This document shows, one piece after another, positions 43,608 through 53,541 of a stretch of 64,000 bases of DNA; the first letter of the stretch is position 1, and the number at the start of each line of letters is the position of its first letter. Under the pieces are notes generated by a model. The model saw nothing but the letters and a program-made list of their open reading frames with translations, searched no databases and was not told where the DNA came from. The DNA lies in contig JAFMBH010000010.1 in the NCBI GenBank assembly GCA_017858735.1, positions 1-64,000 of the forward strand. Direction: 5' to 3'. This DNA comes from Bacteroidota bacterium. Its GTDB lineage: Bacteria > Bacteroidota > Bacteroidia > Chitinophagales > Saprospiraceae. The translations under genes were made by a program, and so were the position numbers.

Positions 43608-45728
43608 ATGTCTAATAATTTACTTTTTACTAGAAATATTGGAATCGCAGCACACATCGATGCTGGTAAAACGACCACTACAGAACGTATTTTGTTCTAT
43701 ACTGGTATAAGCCACAAAATCGGTGAGGTTCACGATGGTGCTGCTACCATGGACTGGATGGAACAAGAACAGGAAAGAGGTATTACTATTACTTCCGCTG
43801 CTACGAAGTCTGCCTGGTCCTGGAAAGACAATGAATATGTGTTAAACATTATTGACACACCTGGTCACGTAGATTTCACTGTTGAGGTGAATAGATCTTT
43901 ACGTGTTCTCGATGGTCTTTGCTTTTTGTTTTGCGCAGTAAGTGGTGTAGAGCCTCAATCTGAAACTAACTGGAGACTTGCAGATAATTATAAAGTTCCA
44001 AGAATCGGTTTTGTTAATAAAATGGATCGCTCTGGTGCTGATTTCTTTAACGTTGTAAACGACGTTCAAACTAAGTTAGGTTCTGTTGCTATTCCTTTGC
44101 AAGTGCCTATCGGTGCGGAAGAACGTTTCAAAGGGGTAGTTGACTTGATTACCAATCAGGCTATCGTCTGGAATGAGCATGATCAAGGTGCTACTTACGA
44201 AATTGTACCTATTCCCGAAGATTTAGTAGATACCGTTTTCGAATGGAGATCTAAGTTGTTAGAAGCGGTAGCTGAGTATGATGATACTTTGATGGAGAAA
44301 TTCTTTGAAGATCCTAACTCTATCTCAGCTGACGAAATGAGAATGGCTATTCGTCAGGCAGTATGTGATTTAAAGTTCGTTCCCATGATGTGTGGTTCGG
44401 CTTTCAAAAATAAAGGTGTTCAAGCACTCCTTGATGCTGTTTGCGCATTCATGCCTTCCCCTCTTGATATAGAGGCTGTAAAGGGAATTGATCCTGATAC
44501 AGATGAGGAGGTATATCGTAAACCTTCGGTTTCGGAACCATTTGCAGCACTTGCGTTCAAAATCGCAACAGATCCTTTCGTAGGTCGTTTGGCCTTTATG
44601 AGGGTTTATTCTGGTGCACTTGATGCGGGTTCTTATGTTATGAATACAAGGTCTGGCAATAAAGAAAGGATTTCTCGTTTGTATCAAATGCATGCAAATA
44701 AGCAAAATCCTATCGATAGAGTAGAAGCGGGTGATATTGCTGCAGCGGTTGGATTTAAAGATATCCGCACTGGAGATACACTATGCGACTTGAATAAGCA
44801 AATTATTCTCGAGAGCATGGTTTTCCCGGAGCCTGTTATCGCTATCGCTATTGAGCCAAAAACACAGAAAGACCTGGATAAGTTAGGTATGTCTTTAGCT
44901 AAATTAGCTGAAGAAGATCCAACCTTCAGAGTAAGATATGACGAAGACACCAATCAGACAGTAATTAGTGGAATGGGTGAACTTCATCTCGAAATTATCG
45001 TAGATCGTTTACGTCGTGAATTTAAAGTTGAATGTAACCAGGGAGCTCCTCAGGTAAATTACAAGGAAACTTTAACTAAAACGGTTACCCACAGAGAGCG
45101 TTTAAAGAAACAAACGGGTGGATCAGGTTTATTTGCCGATATGGAATTTGAATTAGGTCCAGCAGATGAAACTTTCTTAGATTCTGATGACTTCAAATCA
45201 GGTAAGACTCGTTTACAGTTCCAATGGGATATTGTCGGAGGATCTATTGACAAAAATTATATCAAGCCTATATCTGACGGTTTCAGAGCCATGATGGACA
45301 ATGGCGTTTTAGCTGGTTATTCTTTGGACAGTATGAAAGTTAGGGTTTTTGACGGATCTATGCACGCTGTGGATTCTAAACCGATAGCATTCGAATTATG
45401 TGCAAAGGAAGGCTTCAGAGCTGCAGCCAGTAAGGCGGGTCCAGTGTTAATGGAACCAATAATGAAATTGGAGGTAGTAACACCAGAGGATTATGTAGGT
45501 CCTGTTATTGGTGACTTGAACAGAAGAAGAGGTATGCCAAAAGGGCAGGAGCCAAGACCAGGTGCTGTAAGTATTGCAGCCGAAGTTCCGTTATCTGAAA
45601 TGTTTGGTTATGTTACTCAACTTCGTACCATTACTTCCGGAAGAGCGACCTCGTCCATGGAATTTGCTCACTATAGTGAAGCACCACAGGGCGTATCTAA
45701 AGAAATTATTGAAAAGTCAAAGGGTTAA
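43608..45728 (+). CDS. fusA: Elongation factor G
   Basis: A translocation GTPase that moves tRNA and mRNA on the ribosome. The 706 residues include G1 [19 protein letters not shown], switch [12 protein letters not shown]4 [10 protein letters not shown] and the C-terminal domains IV-V ([12 protein letters not shown] region). Length and motifs are those of translation EF-G. It is not the mitochondrial-like EF-G2, as the canonical switch regions are kept. No tuf gene follows, unlike in the E. coli str operon. The stop codon is in the loop of a hairpin (45716-45738). Confidence 0.98.
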   Translation: MSNNLLFTRNIGIAAHIDAGKTTTTERILFYTGISHKIGEVHDGAATMDWMEQEQERGITITSAATKSAWSWKDNEYVLNIIDTPGHVDFTVEVNRSLRVLDGLCFLFCAVSGVEPQSETNWRLADNYKVPRIGFVNKMDRSGADFFNVVNDVQTKLGSVAIPLQVPIGAEERFKGVVDLITNQAIVWNEHDQGATYEIVPIPEDLVDTVFEWRSKLLEAVAEYDDTLMEKFFEDPNSISADEMRMAIRQAVCDLKFVPMMCGSAFKNKGVQALLDAVCAFMPSPLDIEAVKGIDPDTDEEVYRKPSVSEPFAALAFKIATDPFVGRLAFMRVYSGALDAGSYVMNTRSGNKERISRLYQMHANKQNPIDRVEAGDIAAAVGFKDIRTGDTLCDLNKQIILESMVFPEPVIAIAIEPKTQKDLDKLGMSLAKLAEEDPTFRVRYDEDTNQTVISGMGELHLEIIVDRLRREFKVECNQGAPQVNYKETLTKTVTHRERLKKQTGGSGLFADMEFELGPADETFLDSDDFKSGKTRLQFQWDIVGGSIDKNYIKPISDGFRAMMDNGVLAGYSLDSMKVRVFDGSMHAVDSKPIAFELCAKEGFRAAASKAGPVLMEPIMKLEVVTPEDYVGPVIGDLNRRRGMPKGQEPRPGAVSIAAEVPLSEMFGYVTQLRTITSGRATSSMEFAHYSEAPQGVSKEIIEKSKG

Positions 45729-45780
45729 TCCCTTTGACTGAATAATAAGAGTGTAATTGGCATACGGGTAAATGTACCCG
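45716..45780 (+). promoter_or_regulatory. Two hairpins in the fusA-rpsJ gap
   Basis: Hairpin 1 has a perfect 9-bp stem (GTCAAAGGG at 45716-45724, CCCTTTGAC at 45730-45738) with the fusA stop codon in its 5-base loop. Hairpin 2 has a 6-bp stem (CGGGTA at 45765-45770, TACCCG at 45775-45780) with a 4-base loop. Neither is followed by a T run, so they may be processing sites, partial terminators or a ribosomal-protein binding leader for the S10 genes, rather than full terminators. Confidence 0.5.
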
Positions 45781-45820
45781 AAAGCTTAAATTTTTTGACA
45801 TAAACTAGCTTTAAAAAGGC

Positions 45821-46129
45821 ATGAATCAGAAGATTAGAATCAAACTTCGTTCCTACGACCATAATCTCGTAGATAAATCGACGGAGAAAATTGTAAAAAC
45901 TGTTCGCAATAGTGGTGCCATCGTAACTGGCCCGATTCCGCTGCCCACAGAGAAAAAAATATTTACTGTGCTCCGTTCACCGCACGTCAATAAGAAATCT
46001 CGTGAGCAGTTCCAATTGAGAACGCACAAACGAATGATTGAAATTTATACTCCAACGCAGAAGACTGTGGATGCCCTATCCAAGTTAGAATTGCCGAGTG
46101 GTGTAGATATTCAAGTTAAATTGACGTAG
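45821..46129 (+). CDS. rpsJ: Ribosomal protein S10
   Basis: A 30S head protein and NusE partner in antitermination. The 102 residues have [20 protein letters not shown], cut as [14 protein letters not shown], the VTGPIPLPT block and the [12 protein letters not shown] segment. It is the first gene of the S10 part and lies 92 bp after fusA, with two hairpins in between. Confidence 0.98.
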   Translation: MNQKIRIKLRSYDHNLVDKSTEKIVKTVRNSGAIVTGPIPLPTEKKIFTVLRSPHVNKKSREQFQLRTHKRMIEIYTPTQKTVDALSKLELPSGVDIQVKLT

Positions 46130-46185
46130 TCTATTTTCATTGCCCAAATTTAGCAGTGAAATATTTAGATTAAAATAAAAGTCTG

Positions 46186-46812
46186 ATGAACGGATTAATA
46201 GGAAAAAAAATAGGCATGACCAGTATCTATGATAGTACTGGTCGTAACATAGCTTGTACCGTTATTGAAGCGGGACCATGCATTGTTACCCAAGTTAAAT
46301 CATCTGATACAGATGGTTATAACGCTTTGCAGTTAGGTTTCGGCGAAGCTAAAGAAAAGAACACGACCAAAGCGCTCAAAGGTCACTTTGAAGCTGCAAG
46401 CACTACCCCAAAGTCTAATATTATTGAATTCAGAGATTTCAATGCAGTAAGTAAGTCTATTGGAGACGCAATTACGGTGGACGAAATTTTCAGTGAAGGA
46501 GATGCTATTAACGCCATAGGTCAATCCAGAGGTAAAGGTTTCCAGGGTGTAGTGAAAAGACATGCTTTTGCGGGTGTAAATGATGCTACTCACGGTCAGC
46601 ACAACAGACAGCGTGCCCCAGGTTCAATCGGTGCTTCTTCTTACCCATCTCGTGTATTCAAGGGAATGCGAATGGCAGGACGTGACGGTAACGACCGAAT
46701 TAAAATCAAGAATCTTCGTGTAGTTAAAATATTCGCAGATAAGAATTTAATTCTTGTGAAGGGAGCTATTCCCGGACACAATGGTTCTACTGTTATTTTG
46801 GAGAAAAAGTAA
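46186..46812 (+). CDS. rplC: Ribosomal protein L3
   Basis: An early assembly protein of the 50S subunit near the peptidyl transferase centre. The 208 residues have [14 protein letters not shown] at the start, the loop with [17 protein letters not shown], and the block [20 protein letters not shown], cut as [15 protein letters not shown], with the glutamine that is methylated in E. coli in [12 protein letters not shown]. rplD follows after 34 bp. Confidence 0.98.
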   Translation: MNGLIGKKIGMTSIYDSTGRNIACTVIEAGPCIVTQVKSSDTDGYNALQLGFGEAKEKNTTKALKGHFEAASTTPKSNIIEFRDFNAVSKSIGDAITVDEIFSEGDAINAIGQSRGKGFQGVVKRHAFAGVNDATHGQHNRQRAPGSIGASSYPSRVFKGMRMAGRDGNDRIKIKNLRVVKIFADKNLILVKGAIPGHNGSTVILEKK

Positions 46813-46846
46813 TTTTTGACTGTCCTTAGGGATTAATATTATTAGC

Positions 46847-47473
46847 ATGAAATTAGTTATTCATAATATAAATGGCCAAGAGACCGGGAGAGAGGTTGAG
46901 TTACCAGATGCAATATTTGGTGTAGAACCTAACAACCATGTCATTTATTTAGCGGTTAAAGCTTACCTGGCAAATCAGCGTCAAGGAACGCATAAGACTA
47001 AAGGTCGTAGTGAAGTTGCGGGTTCAACCCGTAAATTACATAAACAAAAAGGTACGGGTGGATCTCGTAAGGGGGATATCAAAAATCCATTATACCATGG
47101 TGGAGGACGTATATTCGGTCCCGTTCCAAGAGATTACGAGCAAAAATTAAATAAGAAGGTGCGTAAACTTGCCAGAGTTTCTGCTTTAAGCACAAAAGCT
47201 GCGTCAGGTTCTATCGTAGTAGTTGAGGATTTCACTTTTGATAATCCTAAAACAAAAGCTTTCTTGGATATTCTGCAGAACTTAAAAATTTCAGATAAAA
47301 AATCAATTCTGGTTACACCTGAGCATGACAAAATCGTGTATTTATCAGGAAGGAATTTACCAACAGCTAAAGTTATAAGAGCTCAGGATTTAAATGTTTA
47401 TGATATCATGAACGCGAGATCTTTAGTACTTTCTGAAGCAGCTCTTGGAAAGTTAACTGAATCATTAGCTTAA
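46847..47473 (+). CDS. rplD: Ribosomal protein L4
   Basis: Lines the polypeptide exit tunnel and in E. coli represses the S10 operon. The 208 residues start MKLVIHNINGQETGREV and hold the tunnel-loop region KGRSEVAGSTRKLHKQKGTGGSRKGD, cut as STRKLHKQKGTGGSRKGD. The C-terminal NLPTAKVIRAQDLNVYDIMN, cut as LNVYDIMN, is standard. Whether L4 regulates here is not known; no E. coli-like leader was recognised. Confidence 0.98.
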   Translation: MKLVIHNINGQETGREVELPDAIFGVEPNNHVIYLAVKAYLANQRQGTHKTKGRSEVAGSTRKLHKQKGTGGSRKGDIKNPLYHGGGRIFGPVPRDYEQKLNKKVRKLARVSALSTKAASGSIVVVEDFTFDNPKTKAFLDILQNLKISDKKSILVTPEHDKIVYLSGRNLPTAKVIRAQDLNVYDIMNARSLVLSEAALGKLTESLA

Positions 47474-47503
47474 ATCGGGTGTTACCCACTAGTTAGTTGA
47501 ACA

Positions 47504-47803
47504 ATGGCAAACAAGTTTATTTTAATAAAACCACTGATTACCGAAAAATCAGAAGGTCTATCCGGAACACAGAACAACTATTGTTTTCAGGTAGATAAGA
47601 GAGCCAATAAATTGGAGATTAAGAAAGCAGTAGAAGATATGTACTCTGTTGCTGTTGTATCTGTCCATACATTGGTCGTTCCTGGCAAAGCCAAATCAAG
47701 AAACACCAAATCAGGTGTACTTAAAGGTAGAAAACCATCTTTCAAGAAGGCATACGTGCGCATTGGACATGGTGAGGAAATTGATTTTTTCGGCGGTAAT
47801 TAA
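47504..47803 (+). CDS. rplW: Ribosomal protein L23
   Basis: An exit-tunnel rim protein and docking site for trigger factor and SRP. The 99 residues have ILIKPLITEKSEG, the YCFQVDKRANKLEIKKAVE block and GKAKSRNTKSGVLKGRKPSFKKAYV, cut as VLKGRKPSFKKAYV. The gap to rplB (74 bp) holds a 7-bp stem (47823-47829 with 47843-47849) of unclear meaning. Confidence 0.98.
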   Translation: MANKFILIKPLITEKSEGLSGTQNNYCFQVDKRANKLEIKKAVEDMYSVAVVSVHTLVVPGKAKSRNTKSGVLKGRKPSFKKAYVRIGHGEEIDFFGGN

Positions 47804-47877
47804 TATTGTTAACGATTCGTATGAGTAAGATTTTATGGTGTGCTTACTCGTGATGAATCTAAATTGAAAACCATATC

Positions 47878-48711
47878 ATGACAGTTAAAAAGTTTAATCC
47901 AATTACCCCTGGTACTCGTTTTAGAGTGGGTAATACTTTCTCGGAGGTTACTACCGATGAGCCAGAAAAGAGTCTTCTTGCCCCTATCAAAAAGTCGGGT
48001 GGAAGAAACAATACTGGTAAGATGACCATGCGCCAAAAAGGTGGTGGACACAAACGTCGTTATAGAATTATTGACTTCAAAAGGAATAAGGACGGTGTAA
48101 AAGCTGAGGTTATGTCTATTGAATATGACCCGAACCGTACCGCTTATATAGCTCTTCTTCAATACGAAGATGGTGAAAAAAGATATATTATTGCGCCAAA
48201 CGGTTTAGCCGTTGGCTCTACAGTAATATCTGGTCCTGGTGCCCCTCCTACCGTTGGTAATGCCATGGTTTTGAAAGAGGTTCCATTAGGTGCTAACATT
48301 CATGCTATAGAACTTGTACCAGGAAAGGGTGCTTCTATGGCCAGAAGTGCCGGTACTTACGGTACTTTGATGAATAAGGAGGAAAGGTACGTGGTTATTA
48401 AATTACCTTCAGGTGAGGTAAGACGTGTACTTAATACTTGTAAAGCTACCATTGGTAATACTTCAAATCCTGATCATGGATTACAAGTTATGGGTAAGGC
48501 TGGACGTAACCGCTGGTTAGGTAACAGACCAAGAGTTAGAGGTGTAGCGATGAACCCTGTCGATCACCCAATGGGTGGTGGTGAAGGTCGTGCTTCCGGT
48601 GGACATCCTCGTTCAAGGACAGGAATTATGGCCAAAGGTCAGAAAACACGTGATACTCGGAAGAATTCTTCCAGATTGATTATCACTAAGAGAAAAACCA
48701 AAAATCCATAA
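47878..48711 (+). CDS. rplB: Ribosomal protein L2
   Basis: A large-subunit protein near the peptidyl transferase centre that is needed for subunit joining. The 277 residues hold [26 protein letters not shown], cut as [20 protein letters not shown], the [29 protein letters not shown] block, cut as [13 protein letters not shown], and the C-terminal [21 protein letters not shown], cut as [16 protein letters not shown] with the essential His. Confidence 0.98.
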   Translation: MTVKKFNPITPGTRFRVGNTFSEVTTDEPEKSLLAPIKKSGGRNNTGKMTMRQKGGGHKRRYRIIDFKRNKDGVKAEVMSIEYDPNRTAYIALLQYEDGEKRYIIAPNGLAVGSTVISGPGAPPTVGNAMVLKEVPLGANIHAIELVPGKGASMARSAGTYGTLMNKEERYVVIKLPSGEVRRVLNTCKATIGNTSNPDHGLQVMGKAGRNRWLGNRPRVRGVAMNPVDHPMGGGEGRASGGHPRSRTGIMAKGQKTRDTRKNSSRLIITKRKTKNP

Positions 48712-48757
48712 CCTAAGGATAGCCTCATAAGCTTAACTTTAACAAATTATATTTGCT

Positions 48758-49027
48758 ATGGCAAGATCAATAAAAAAAGGCCCATACGTTTTTCATAAAC
48801 TACTCGAAAAGGTTATGGAAAGCAAAACAGCGAAGAAAAAATCAGTGATTAAAACCTGGTCGAGATCTTCTATGATTATTCCTGATATGGTGGGTGAAAC
48901 AATAGCAGTGCACAATGGTAAAACTTTTGTTCCGGTATTTGTTACTGAAAACATGGTTGGCCATAAGTTGGGTGAATTTTCTCCAACCCGTAATTTTAGG
49001 GGGCACTCAGGAAATCGTAAAAAATAA
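48758..49027 (+). CDS. rpsS: Ribosomal protein S19
   Basis: A 30S head protein that contacts S13 and the A-site finger. The 89 residues are canonical: [11 protein letters not shown], the [26 protein letters not shown] block, cut as [14 protein letters not shown] and VHNGKTF, and [16 protein letters not shown] near the end. Confidence 0.98.
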   Translation: MARSIKKGPYVFHKLLEKVMESKTAKKKSVIKTWSRSSMIIPDMVGETIAVHNGKTFVPVFVTENMVGHKLGEFSPTRNFRGHSGNRKK

Positions 49028-49071
49028 TTTTGAATTACTAAAATACCTTACTGGTATTCAATGATTTTAAT

Positions 49072-49461
49072 ATGGAAGCAATTGCCAAATTGAAAAATGT
49101 CCCAATGTCAGAACGCAAAATGCGTTTAGTAGTGGATAATATTCGTGGAAAGAAAATAAGTGATGCCCTCTCTATTCTTAGATTTACAAAAAGAGAGTCT
49201 GGTATCTGGTTGAAAAAACTTCTTGACAGCGCTATTGCCAATTGGGGTAATAAAGCTGAGGGAAATGATGTGGCAGATTTCGATCTTTTTATTAAAACTG
49301 CCTTCGTTGACGGTGGTACACAGATTAAAAGATTTCGGCCAGCGCCCCATGGTCGTGCACACAGAATACGTAAACGTACTAACCACGTTACTATTGTAGT
49401 GCAAAATAGGGTACCCCTAGAAAGTGAAACTGTTGCCGTTGCCGCAGCTTCCGAAGAATAA
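49072..49461 (+). CDS. rplV: Ribosomal protein L22
   Basis: Lines the exit tunnel with L4. The 129 residues have [19 protein letters not shown], the central helical part, and the beta-hairpin [21 protein letters not shown], cut as [18 protein letters not shown], with the arginine-rich tip near the tunnel constriction. The tail is short (VAVAAASEE). Confidence 0.98.
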   Translation: MEAIAKLKNVPMSERKMRLVVDNIRGKKISDALSILRFTKRESGIWLKKLLDSAIANWGNKAEGNDVADFDLFIKTAFVDGGTQIKRFRPAPHGRAHRIRKRTNHVTIVVQNRVPLESETVAVAAASEE

Positions 49462-49493
49462 TTAATTTATCAAATTATAATATACCAGAAGGT

Positions 49494-50309
49494 ATGGGTC
49501 AGAAAGCTAATCCGATAGGAAATCGTTTAGGAATCATCAGAGGTTGGGATTCCAACTGGTTTGGTGGTAAAGATTTTGCGGCTAAAGTTATTGAGGACGA
49601 ACAAATCCGTAATTATTTACAAGCACGTATCTCTAAAGGGGGTATTGCACGTGTTGTCATAGAACGCACGCTTAAGCGTGTTACTGTAACTATTCATACC
49701 TCTCGTCCGGGTATTGTCATCGGAAAGGGTGGTCAGGAAGTTGAATTGATTCGCGGTGAATTGAGGAAGTTAACTGGGAAGGATATTCAAATTAATATTC
49801 TTGAGATTCGTAAACCTGAACTGGATGCAGTTATTGTAGGTGAAGGTATTGCGAAACAGCTCGAAGCACGTATTAATTACAGACGCGCCATTAAGATGGC
49901 CATTCAGACAACCATGCGCACGCCTGGAGCTGAAGGTATAAAAGTACGTATTTCTGGTCGTTTGAATGGAGCGGAAATGGCTCGTTCAGAAGAATTTAAA
50001 GAAGGAAAAACGCCTCTTCATACTTTTCGTTCCGATATCGATTACTCATGGCAGGAAGCTCAAACCGTTTATGGTAAGATAGGTATCAAAACCTGGATCT
50101 GTAAGGGTGAGGTACTCGGAAAACGCGATCTTTCTCCATCTGTTGCTCAACAAGCCAGTGGTAAACCTGTCTCCGGAAACAATAGTGGAGGTGGTTTCTC
50201 AAGAGGTGGTAACGATAGAGGTGGTGAAAAAGGTGGCGATAGAAGAGACGGAAATCGCAGAAGAGGACCTGGCGGAAATGGAGATGGAAGAAACCAACGG
50301 AAACGTTAG
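49494..50309 (+). CDS. rpsC: Ribosomal protein S3 with a Gly/Arg-rich tail
   Basis: Forms the mRNA entry channel with S4 and S5. Residues 1-~215 are the canonical S3: [22 protein letters not shown], cut as [12 protein letters not shown] and GWDSNWF, the KH domain [18 protein letters not shown], cut as [11 protein letters not shown], and [10 protein letters not shown] further ~50 residues (222-271) are unlike typical S3: GG, RGG, DR and NR repeats that look disordered and RNA-binding. The gene ends in RNQRKR. rplP starts 85 bp later after a candidate internal promoter. Confidence 0.97.
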   Translation: MGQKANPIGNRLGIIRGWDSNWFGGKDFAAKVIEDEQIRNYLQARISKGGIARVVIERTLKRVTVTIHTSRPGIVIGKGGQEVELIRGELRKLTGKDIQINILEIRKPELDAVIVGEGIAKQLEARINYRRAIKMAIQTTMRTPGAEGIKVRISGRLNGAEMARSEEFKEGKTPLHTFRSDIDYSWQEAQTVYGKIGIKTWICKGEVLGKRDLSPSVAQQASGKPVSGNNSGGGFSRGGNDRGGEKGGDRRDGNRRRGPGGNGDGRNQRKR

Positions 50310-50328
50310 TATTTATTTAAAAAAAGTT

Positions 50329-50336
50329 TATCTTTG
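50329..50336 (+). promoter_or_regulatory. Candidate internal promoter (-7 box) between rpsC and rplP
   Basis: TATCTTTG is a perfect match to the Bacteroidota -7 consensus TAnnTTTG, ~58 bases before the rplP start. The upstream -33 is weak (no TTTG; a GTTA/TTAG at 50305-50309). The gap is the longest between rpsJ and rplF at 85 bp, which would fit a secondary promoter. Confidence 0.4.
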
Positions 50337-50394
50337 CCGAGCTTTAGAATGAAGGGTCATTTCTTTGTGGTTAAAGCCAATAAAAAAGAATTTT

Positions 50395-50814
50395 ATGTTA
50401 CAGCCTAAAAGAACGAAATACCGCAAACAACATAAGGGGCGTATAAAAGGCGTCGCCCAAAGAGGAAGTACTATTGCTTTTGGTAGCTTTGGTCTCAAAT
50501 CTTTGGATAGCGGAAGGTTAACCAACAGGCAAATTGAAGCCGCTCGTATTGCCATGACTCGTTTCATGAAAAGAGAGGGTAAAGTTTGGATTCGTATTTT
50601 TCCAGATAAACCTATTACCTCCAAACCTCAAGAGGTTCGTATGGGTAAGGGTAAAGGTGCCCTTGATCATTGGGTAGCTATCGTAAAAGCTGGTAGAATT
50701 ATGTTCGAACTCGATGGTGTACCAAGAGATGTGGCCGAAGGTGCCCTAAAATTGGCTGCTCAAAAGCTTCCTTGTCTTACTAAAATTGTGGTTCGCCACG
50801 ATATTGCTGAATAA
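50395..50814 (+). CDS. rplP: Ribosomal protein L16
   Basis: Sits at the A-site tRNA in the 50S subunit. The start is ATG50395 ([11 protein letters not shown]); the ten in-frame codons before it are not family-like. The 139 residues have the [39 protein letters not shown] and [20 protein letters not shown], cut as [20 protein letters not shown] and [14 protein letters not shown], blocks, including the conserved Arg in the EVRMGKGKG loop. Confidence 0.98.
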   Translation: MLQPKRTKYRKQHKGRIKGVAQRGSTIAFGSFGLKSLDSGRLTNRQIEAARIAMTRFMKREGKVWIRIFPDKPITSKPQEVRMGKGKGALDHWVAIVKAGRIMFELDGVPRDVAEGALKLAAQKLPCLTKIVVRHDIAE

Positions 50815-50859
50815 TTATCCCGTAAGGGTCTTTGAACATTAATTTAATCCATTTTAACA

Positions 50860-51123
50860 ATGGCTAATAACAGAATAACGGATTTCCGTGAAATGGCTAC
50901 ACTAGACTTACAGGGAGAATTGGAACGCTCCGAATTGCAGTATCAAAAATTGAAATTTGAACATGCAGTTAAAGGTTTAGGTAATCCTCTGGTTTTGAGG
51001 AATCTACGTCGTGAAATTGCGCAAATTCACACGGAACTTAGGTCTAGAGAAATTTTGGTTCTTACTCCGGAAGAACAAAATGGCAGATCTAAAAAAGTGC
51101 GCAGGAGAAGATTAAATTTGTAA
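50860..51123 (+). CDS. rpmC: Ribosomal protein L29 (extended C-terminus)
   Basis: An exit-site protein of the 50S subunit. The helical core is recognised in DFREMATLDLQGELERSELQYQKLKFEHAVKGLGNPLVLRNLRREIAQIHTELR, cut as LERSELQYQKLKFEHAVKG and LRNLRREIAQIHTELR. At 87 residues it is longer than the ~60-70 usual; the additional part is a C-terminal basic tail (EEQNGRSKKVRRRRLNL). Confidence 0.96.
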   Translation: MANNRITDFREMATLDLQGELERSELQYQKLKFEHAVKGLGNPLVLRNLRREIAQIHTELRSREILVLTPEEQNGRSKKVRRRRLNL

Positions 51124-51142
51124 TTGCTAACGTCGCAATATC

Positions 51143-51400
51143 ATGGAAGAAAGGAACTTAAGAAAAACTAGAGTGGGTGTCGTTTCTAGTAACAAAATGG
51201 AGAAATCTATTTCTATTAAAGTAGAACGTAAATTTCGTCACCCTATTTATGGAAAGTTTATTATGAAGACCAAAAAGTTGATGGCTCATGATGAACAAAA
51301 CGAATGTCACATCGGTGATACCGTACGTATTATGGAAACCCGTCCCCTCAGCAAGAATAAAAGCTGGAGATTGGTTGAAGTAATTGAGAGAGCAAAATAA
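51143..51400 (+). CDS. rpsQ: Ribosomal protein S17
   Basis: An OB-fold protein of the 30S subunit body. The 85 residues have [33 protein letters not shown], cut as [14 protein letters not shown] and [11 protein letters not shown], and the block [26 protein letters not shown], cut as [20 protein letters not shown]. rpmC lies 19 bp upstream. Confidence 0.98.
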   Translation: MEERNLRKTRVGVVSSNKMEKSISIKVERKFRHPIYGKFIMKTKKLMAHDEQNECHIGDTVRIMETRPLSKNKSWRLVEVIERAK

Positions 51401-51458
51401 TTTTGAAATTTACGATTTGTAACTTTAACCGTTTTCAAATCCGCTAAATGTACATACT

Positions 51459-51824
51459 ATGATTCAACAGGAATCCAGATTAAGAGTGGCAGATAACAGT
51501 GGAGCTAAAGAAGTTCTCTGTATTCGTGTGCTCGGTGGCTCGAAACGCAGGTATGCTGGCGTAGGTGATACCATAGTCGTTTCAGTCAAAGATACTTCTC
51601 CAGGGGGTATCAAAAAAGGTTCAGTCTCAAAAGCTGTGATTGTTAGAACTAAAAAAGAAATTCGTCGTAAAGATGGTTCTTATATTCGTTTTGATGATAA
51701 TGCATGTGTGTTGCTGAATACTCAAGATGAGCCGAGAGGTTCTCGTATTTTCGGGCCCGTGGCAAGAGAACTTAGGGATAAAGATTTTATGCGGATTGTT
51801 TCCCTAGCTCCTGAAGTATTATAA
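51459..51824 (+). CDS. rplN: Ribosomal protein L14
   Basis: A 50S protein that contacts 16S rRNA at a bridge. The 121 residues start [19 protein letters not shown], cut as [15 protein letters not shown], with ALLN-type end block [27 protein letters not shown], cut as [19 protein letters not shown]. Length and motifs are canonical. Confidence 0.98.
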   Translation: MIQQESRLRVADNSGAKEVLCIRVLGGSKRRYAGVGDTIVVSVKDTSPGGIKKGSVSKAVIVRTKKEIRRKDGSYIRFDDNACVLLNTQDEPRGSRIFGPVARELRDKDFMRIVSLAPEVL

Positions 51825-51853
51825 TTTTTTAGCGCCTTCTATAGGTTCAAACA

Positions 51854-52216
51854 ATGCACATGAAAAAAAATATCATTCAACAAAAACGTTTCTCTCCTAA
51901 ATTAAAGGTCAAGAAGGGTGATAAAGTGGTGGTTATTTCCGGTTCTTCTAAAGATAGAACTAAAATACATGAGATAATGGAGGTTTACCCTGAAAAGCAG
52001 CGTGTACTCATTGACCAGGTTAATATGGTTAAAAAACATACCAAAGCCACACAGGAAAATGCCGGCGGCATTATTGAAAAGCCAGCTTCCATTCATATTT
52101 CTAATATTATGGTTGTCGATCCACAAACAAATAATCCAACACGTGTAGGACGTCGTCCTGACAGTGAAGGTAATATGGAGAGATATGCTAAAAAATCAGG
52201 CCAAACGATCAAGTGA
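51854..52216 (+). CDS. rplX: Ribosomal protein L24
   Basis: An assembly initiator of the 50S subunit, KOW-type. The KOW block is [18 protein letters not shown], followed by [18 protein letters not shown] and [13 protein letters not shown]. There are two possible starts (ATG51854 and ATG51860). Its stop codon shares one base with the rplE start (TGATG), so the two are tightly coupled. Confidence 0.98.
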   Translation: MHMKKNIIQQKRFSPKLKVKKGDKVVVISGSSKDRTKIHEIMEVYPEKQRVLIDQVNMVKKHTKATQENAGGIIEKPASIHISNIMVVDPQTNNPTRVGRRPDSEGNMERYAKKSGQTIK

Positions 52217-52782
52217 TGAAATATACACCAAGACTTCGCGACAAATATTTTAAAGATGTCGTTCCTGCTTTAATGGAGCAGTTTCAGTACAGTTCAGTTA
52301 TGCAGGTTCCCCGCTTAACTAAAATTTGTATTAACCAGGGAGTGGGCGCAGCTACTCAGGATAAGAAAATGGTCGATGCAGCTCTTCAGGAGTTATCTAC
52401 TATTGCCGGTCAAAAAGCTGTTTCTACTAAAGCTAAGACTTCTATCTCTAACTTCAAGTTAAGAGAAAAAATGCCTATCGGGGTTAAAGTTACCCTTCGT
52501 CATAACCACATGTATGAGTTTCTTGACCGTTTGGTTGGCGTTGCTCTTCCAAGGGTAAGAGATTTCAGAGGTATTAATGATAAAAGCTTTGATGGTCGTG
52601 GTAACTACAGTTTAGGAATTACAGAACAGCTTATTTTCCCTGAAATTGATATTGACAAGATTACACGTGTTTCTGGTATGGATATAACTTTTGTATCTAC
52701 TGCCAAAACAGATGCTGAGGCTCTTGCTTTATTGAAAGCTTTAGGTTTACCATTCAAAAATCAGAAAAAAGAAGAAGCATAA
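52216..52782 (+). CDS. rplE: Ribosomal protein L5
   Basis: Binds 5S rRNA in the central protuberance. The start is ATG52216 within TGATG; a GTG codon sits just before it. The ~188 residues have [21 protein letters not shown], cut as [35 protein letters not shown], cut as [15 protein letters not shown], and the final [16 protein letters not shown] block, cut as [12 protein letters not shown]. It overlaps rpsN by one base (TAATG). Confidence 0.98.
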   Translation: MKYTPRLRDKYFKDVVPALMEQFQYSSVMQVPRLTKICINQGVGAATQDKKMVDAALQELSTIAGQKAVSTKAKTSISNFKLREKMPIGVKVTLRHNHMYEFLDRLVGVALPRVRDFRGINDKSFDGRGNYSLGITEQLIFPEIDIDKITRVSGMDITFVSTAKTDAEALALLKALGLPFKNQKKEEA

Positions 52783-53051
52783 TGGCAAGGAAATCATTAA
52801 TAGCCAGAGAAAAGAAACGTCAGCGTTTAGTTGAAAAATTCGCTGAAAAAAGAAAGCAGTTGAAGGCAGAGGGTCGTTGGGATGAGTTGGATTTACTTCC
52901 AAGAAATTCAAGTCCTATTCGTTTGCACAATAGATGTCAGTTAACTGGAAGGCCCAAAGGTTATATTAGACAGTTTGGTCTTTGCAGAGTTAAATTTAGA
53001 GAGATGGCACTGGATGGTAAAATTCCAGGAATCACTAAAGCTAGTTGGTAA
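52782..53051 (+). CDS. rpsN: Ribosomal protein S14 (long, cysteine-poor form)
   Basis: A 30S head protein. The 89 residues include [23 protein letters not shown], cut as [54 protein letters not shown], cut as [14 protein letters not shown] and [19 protein letters not shown]. The zinc-ribbon CxxC pairs of short S14 are absent, so this is the zinc-free long form. It starts at TAATG together with the rplE stop. Confidence 0.98.
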   Translation: MARKSLIAREKKRQRLVEKFAEKRKQLKAEGRWDELDLLPRNSSPIRLHNRCQLTGRPKGYIRQFGLCRVKFREMALDGKIPGITKASW

Positions 53052-53107
53052 TTTCTTAACAACTGTGTAGGTTTCTTCCGAAATACCGCACGGTAAATAT
53101 TTATACA

Positions 53108-53515
53108 ATGGCAGTAACAGATCCAATAGCCGATTATCTAACGCGTATTAGAAACGCGCAAATGGCGGGTCACAGATTGGTTGATATTCCAGCATCCGGT
53201 CTTAAAAAGGCAATCACTGAGATTTTGTATGATCAGGGTTTTATCCTGAAATACAAATTTGAAGAAGGTGGCAAGGGTAATCAGGGACTTATTCGTATTG
53301 CATTAAAATATGATGTACTTACGCGTAAACCTATTATCCGTAAATTGGGAAGGGTTAGTAAGCCTGGACTTCGTAAGTATGCAAAAACAGACGAAATACC
53401 ACGTATTATTAACGGTCTCGGCGTGTCTATCGTCTCTACTTCTAAGGGAGTTATGACTGATAAGAAGGCACGTCAATTGAATGTTGGTGGTGAAATTCTA
53501 CTTTATATCTACTAA
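53108..53515 (+). CDS. rpsH: Ribosomal protein S8
   Basis: Binds the central domain of 16S rRNA and, in E. coli, represses the spc operon. The 135 residues have DPIADYLTRIRNA at the start, the central KPGLRKYAKTDEIPRI block, and the conserved end VSTSKGVMTDKKARQLNVGGEILLYIY, cut as STSKGVMTDKKARQLNVGGE. Confidence 0.98.
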   Translation: MAVTDPIADYLTRIRNAQMAGHRLVDIPASGLKKAITEILYDQGFILKYKFEEGGKGNQGLIRIALKYDVLTRKPIIRKLGRVSKPGLRKYAKTDEIPRIINGLGVSIVSTSKGVMTDKKARQLNVGGEILLYIY

Positions 53516-53541
53516 TTTACTCACTTCTAAATTTATTAAAC

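Noticed and set aside
47821-47853. Ten-codon open frame and 7-bp stem in the rplW-rplB gap
   Set aside because: The stem has a 13-base loop and no T run, and the frame is too short to judge; probably chance.
50107-50352. Open frame overlapping the end of rpsC in another phase
   Set aside because: Val/Glu-rich shadow of the Gly/Arg tail of S3 without a plausible start context.
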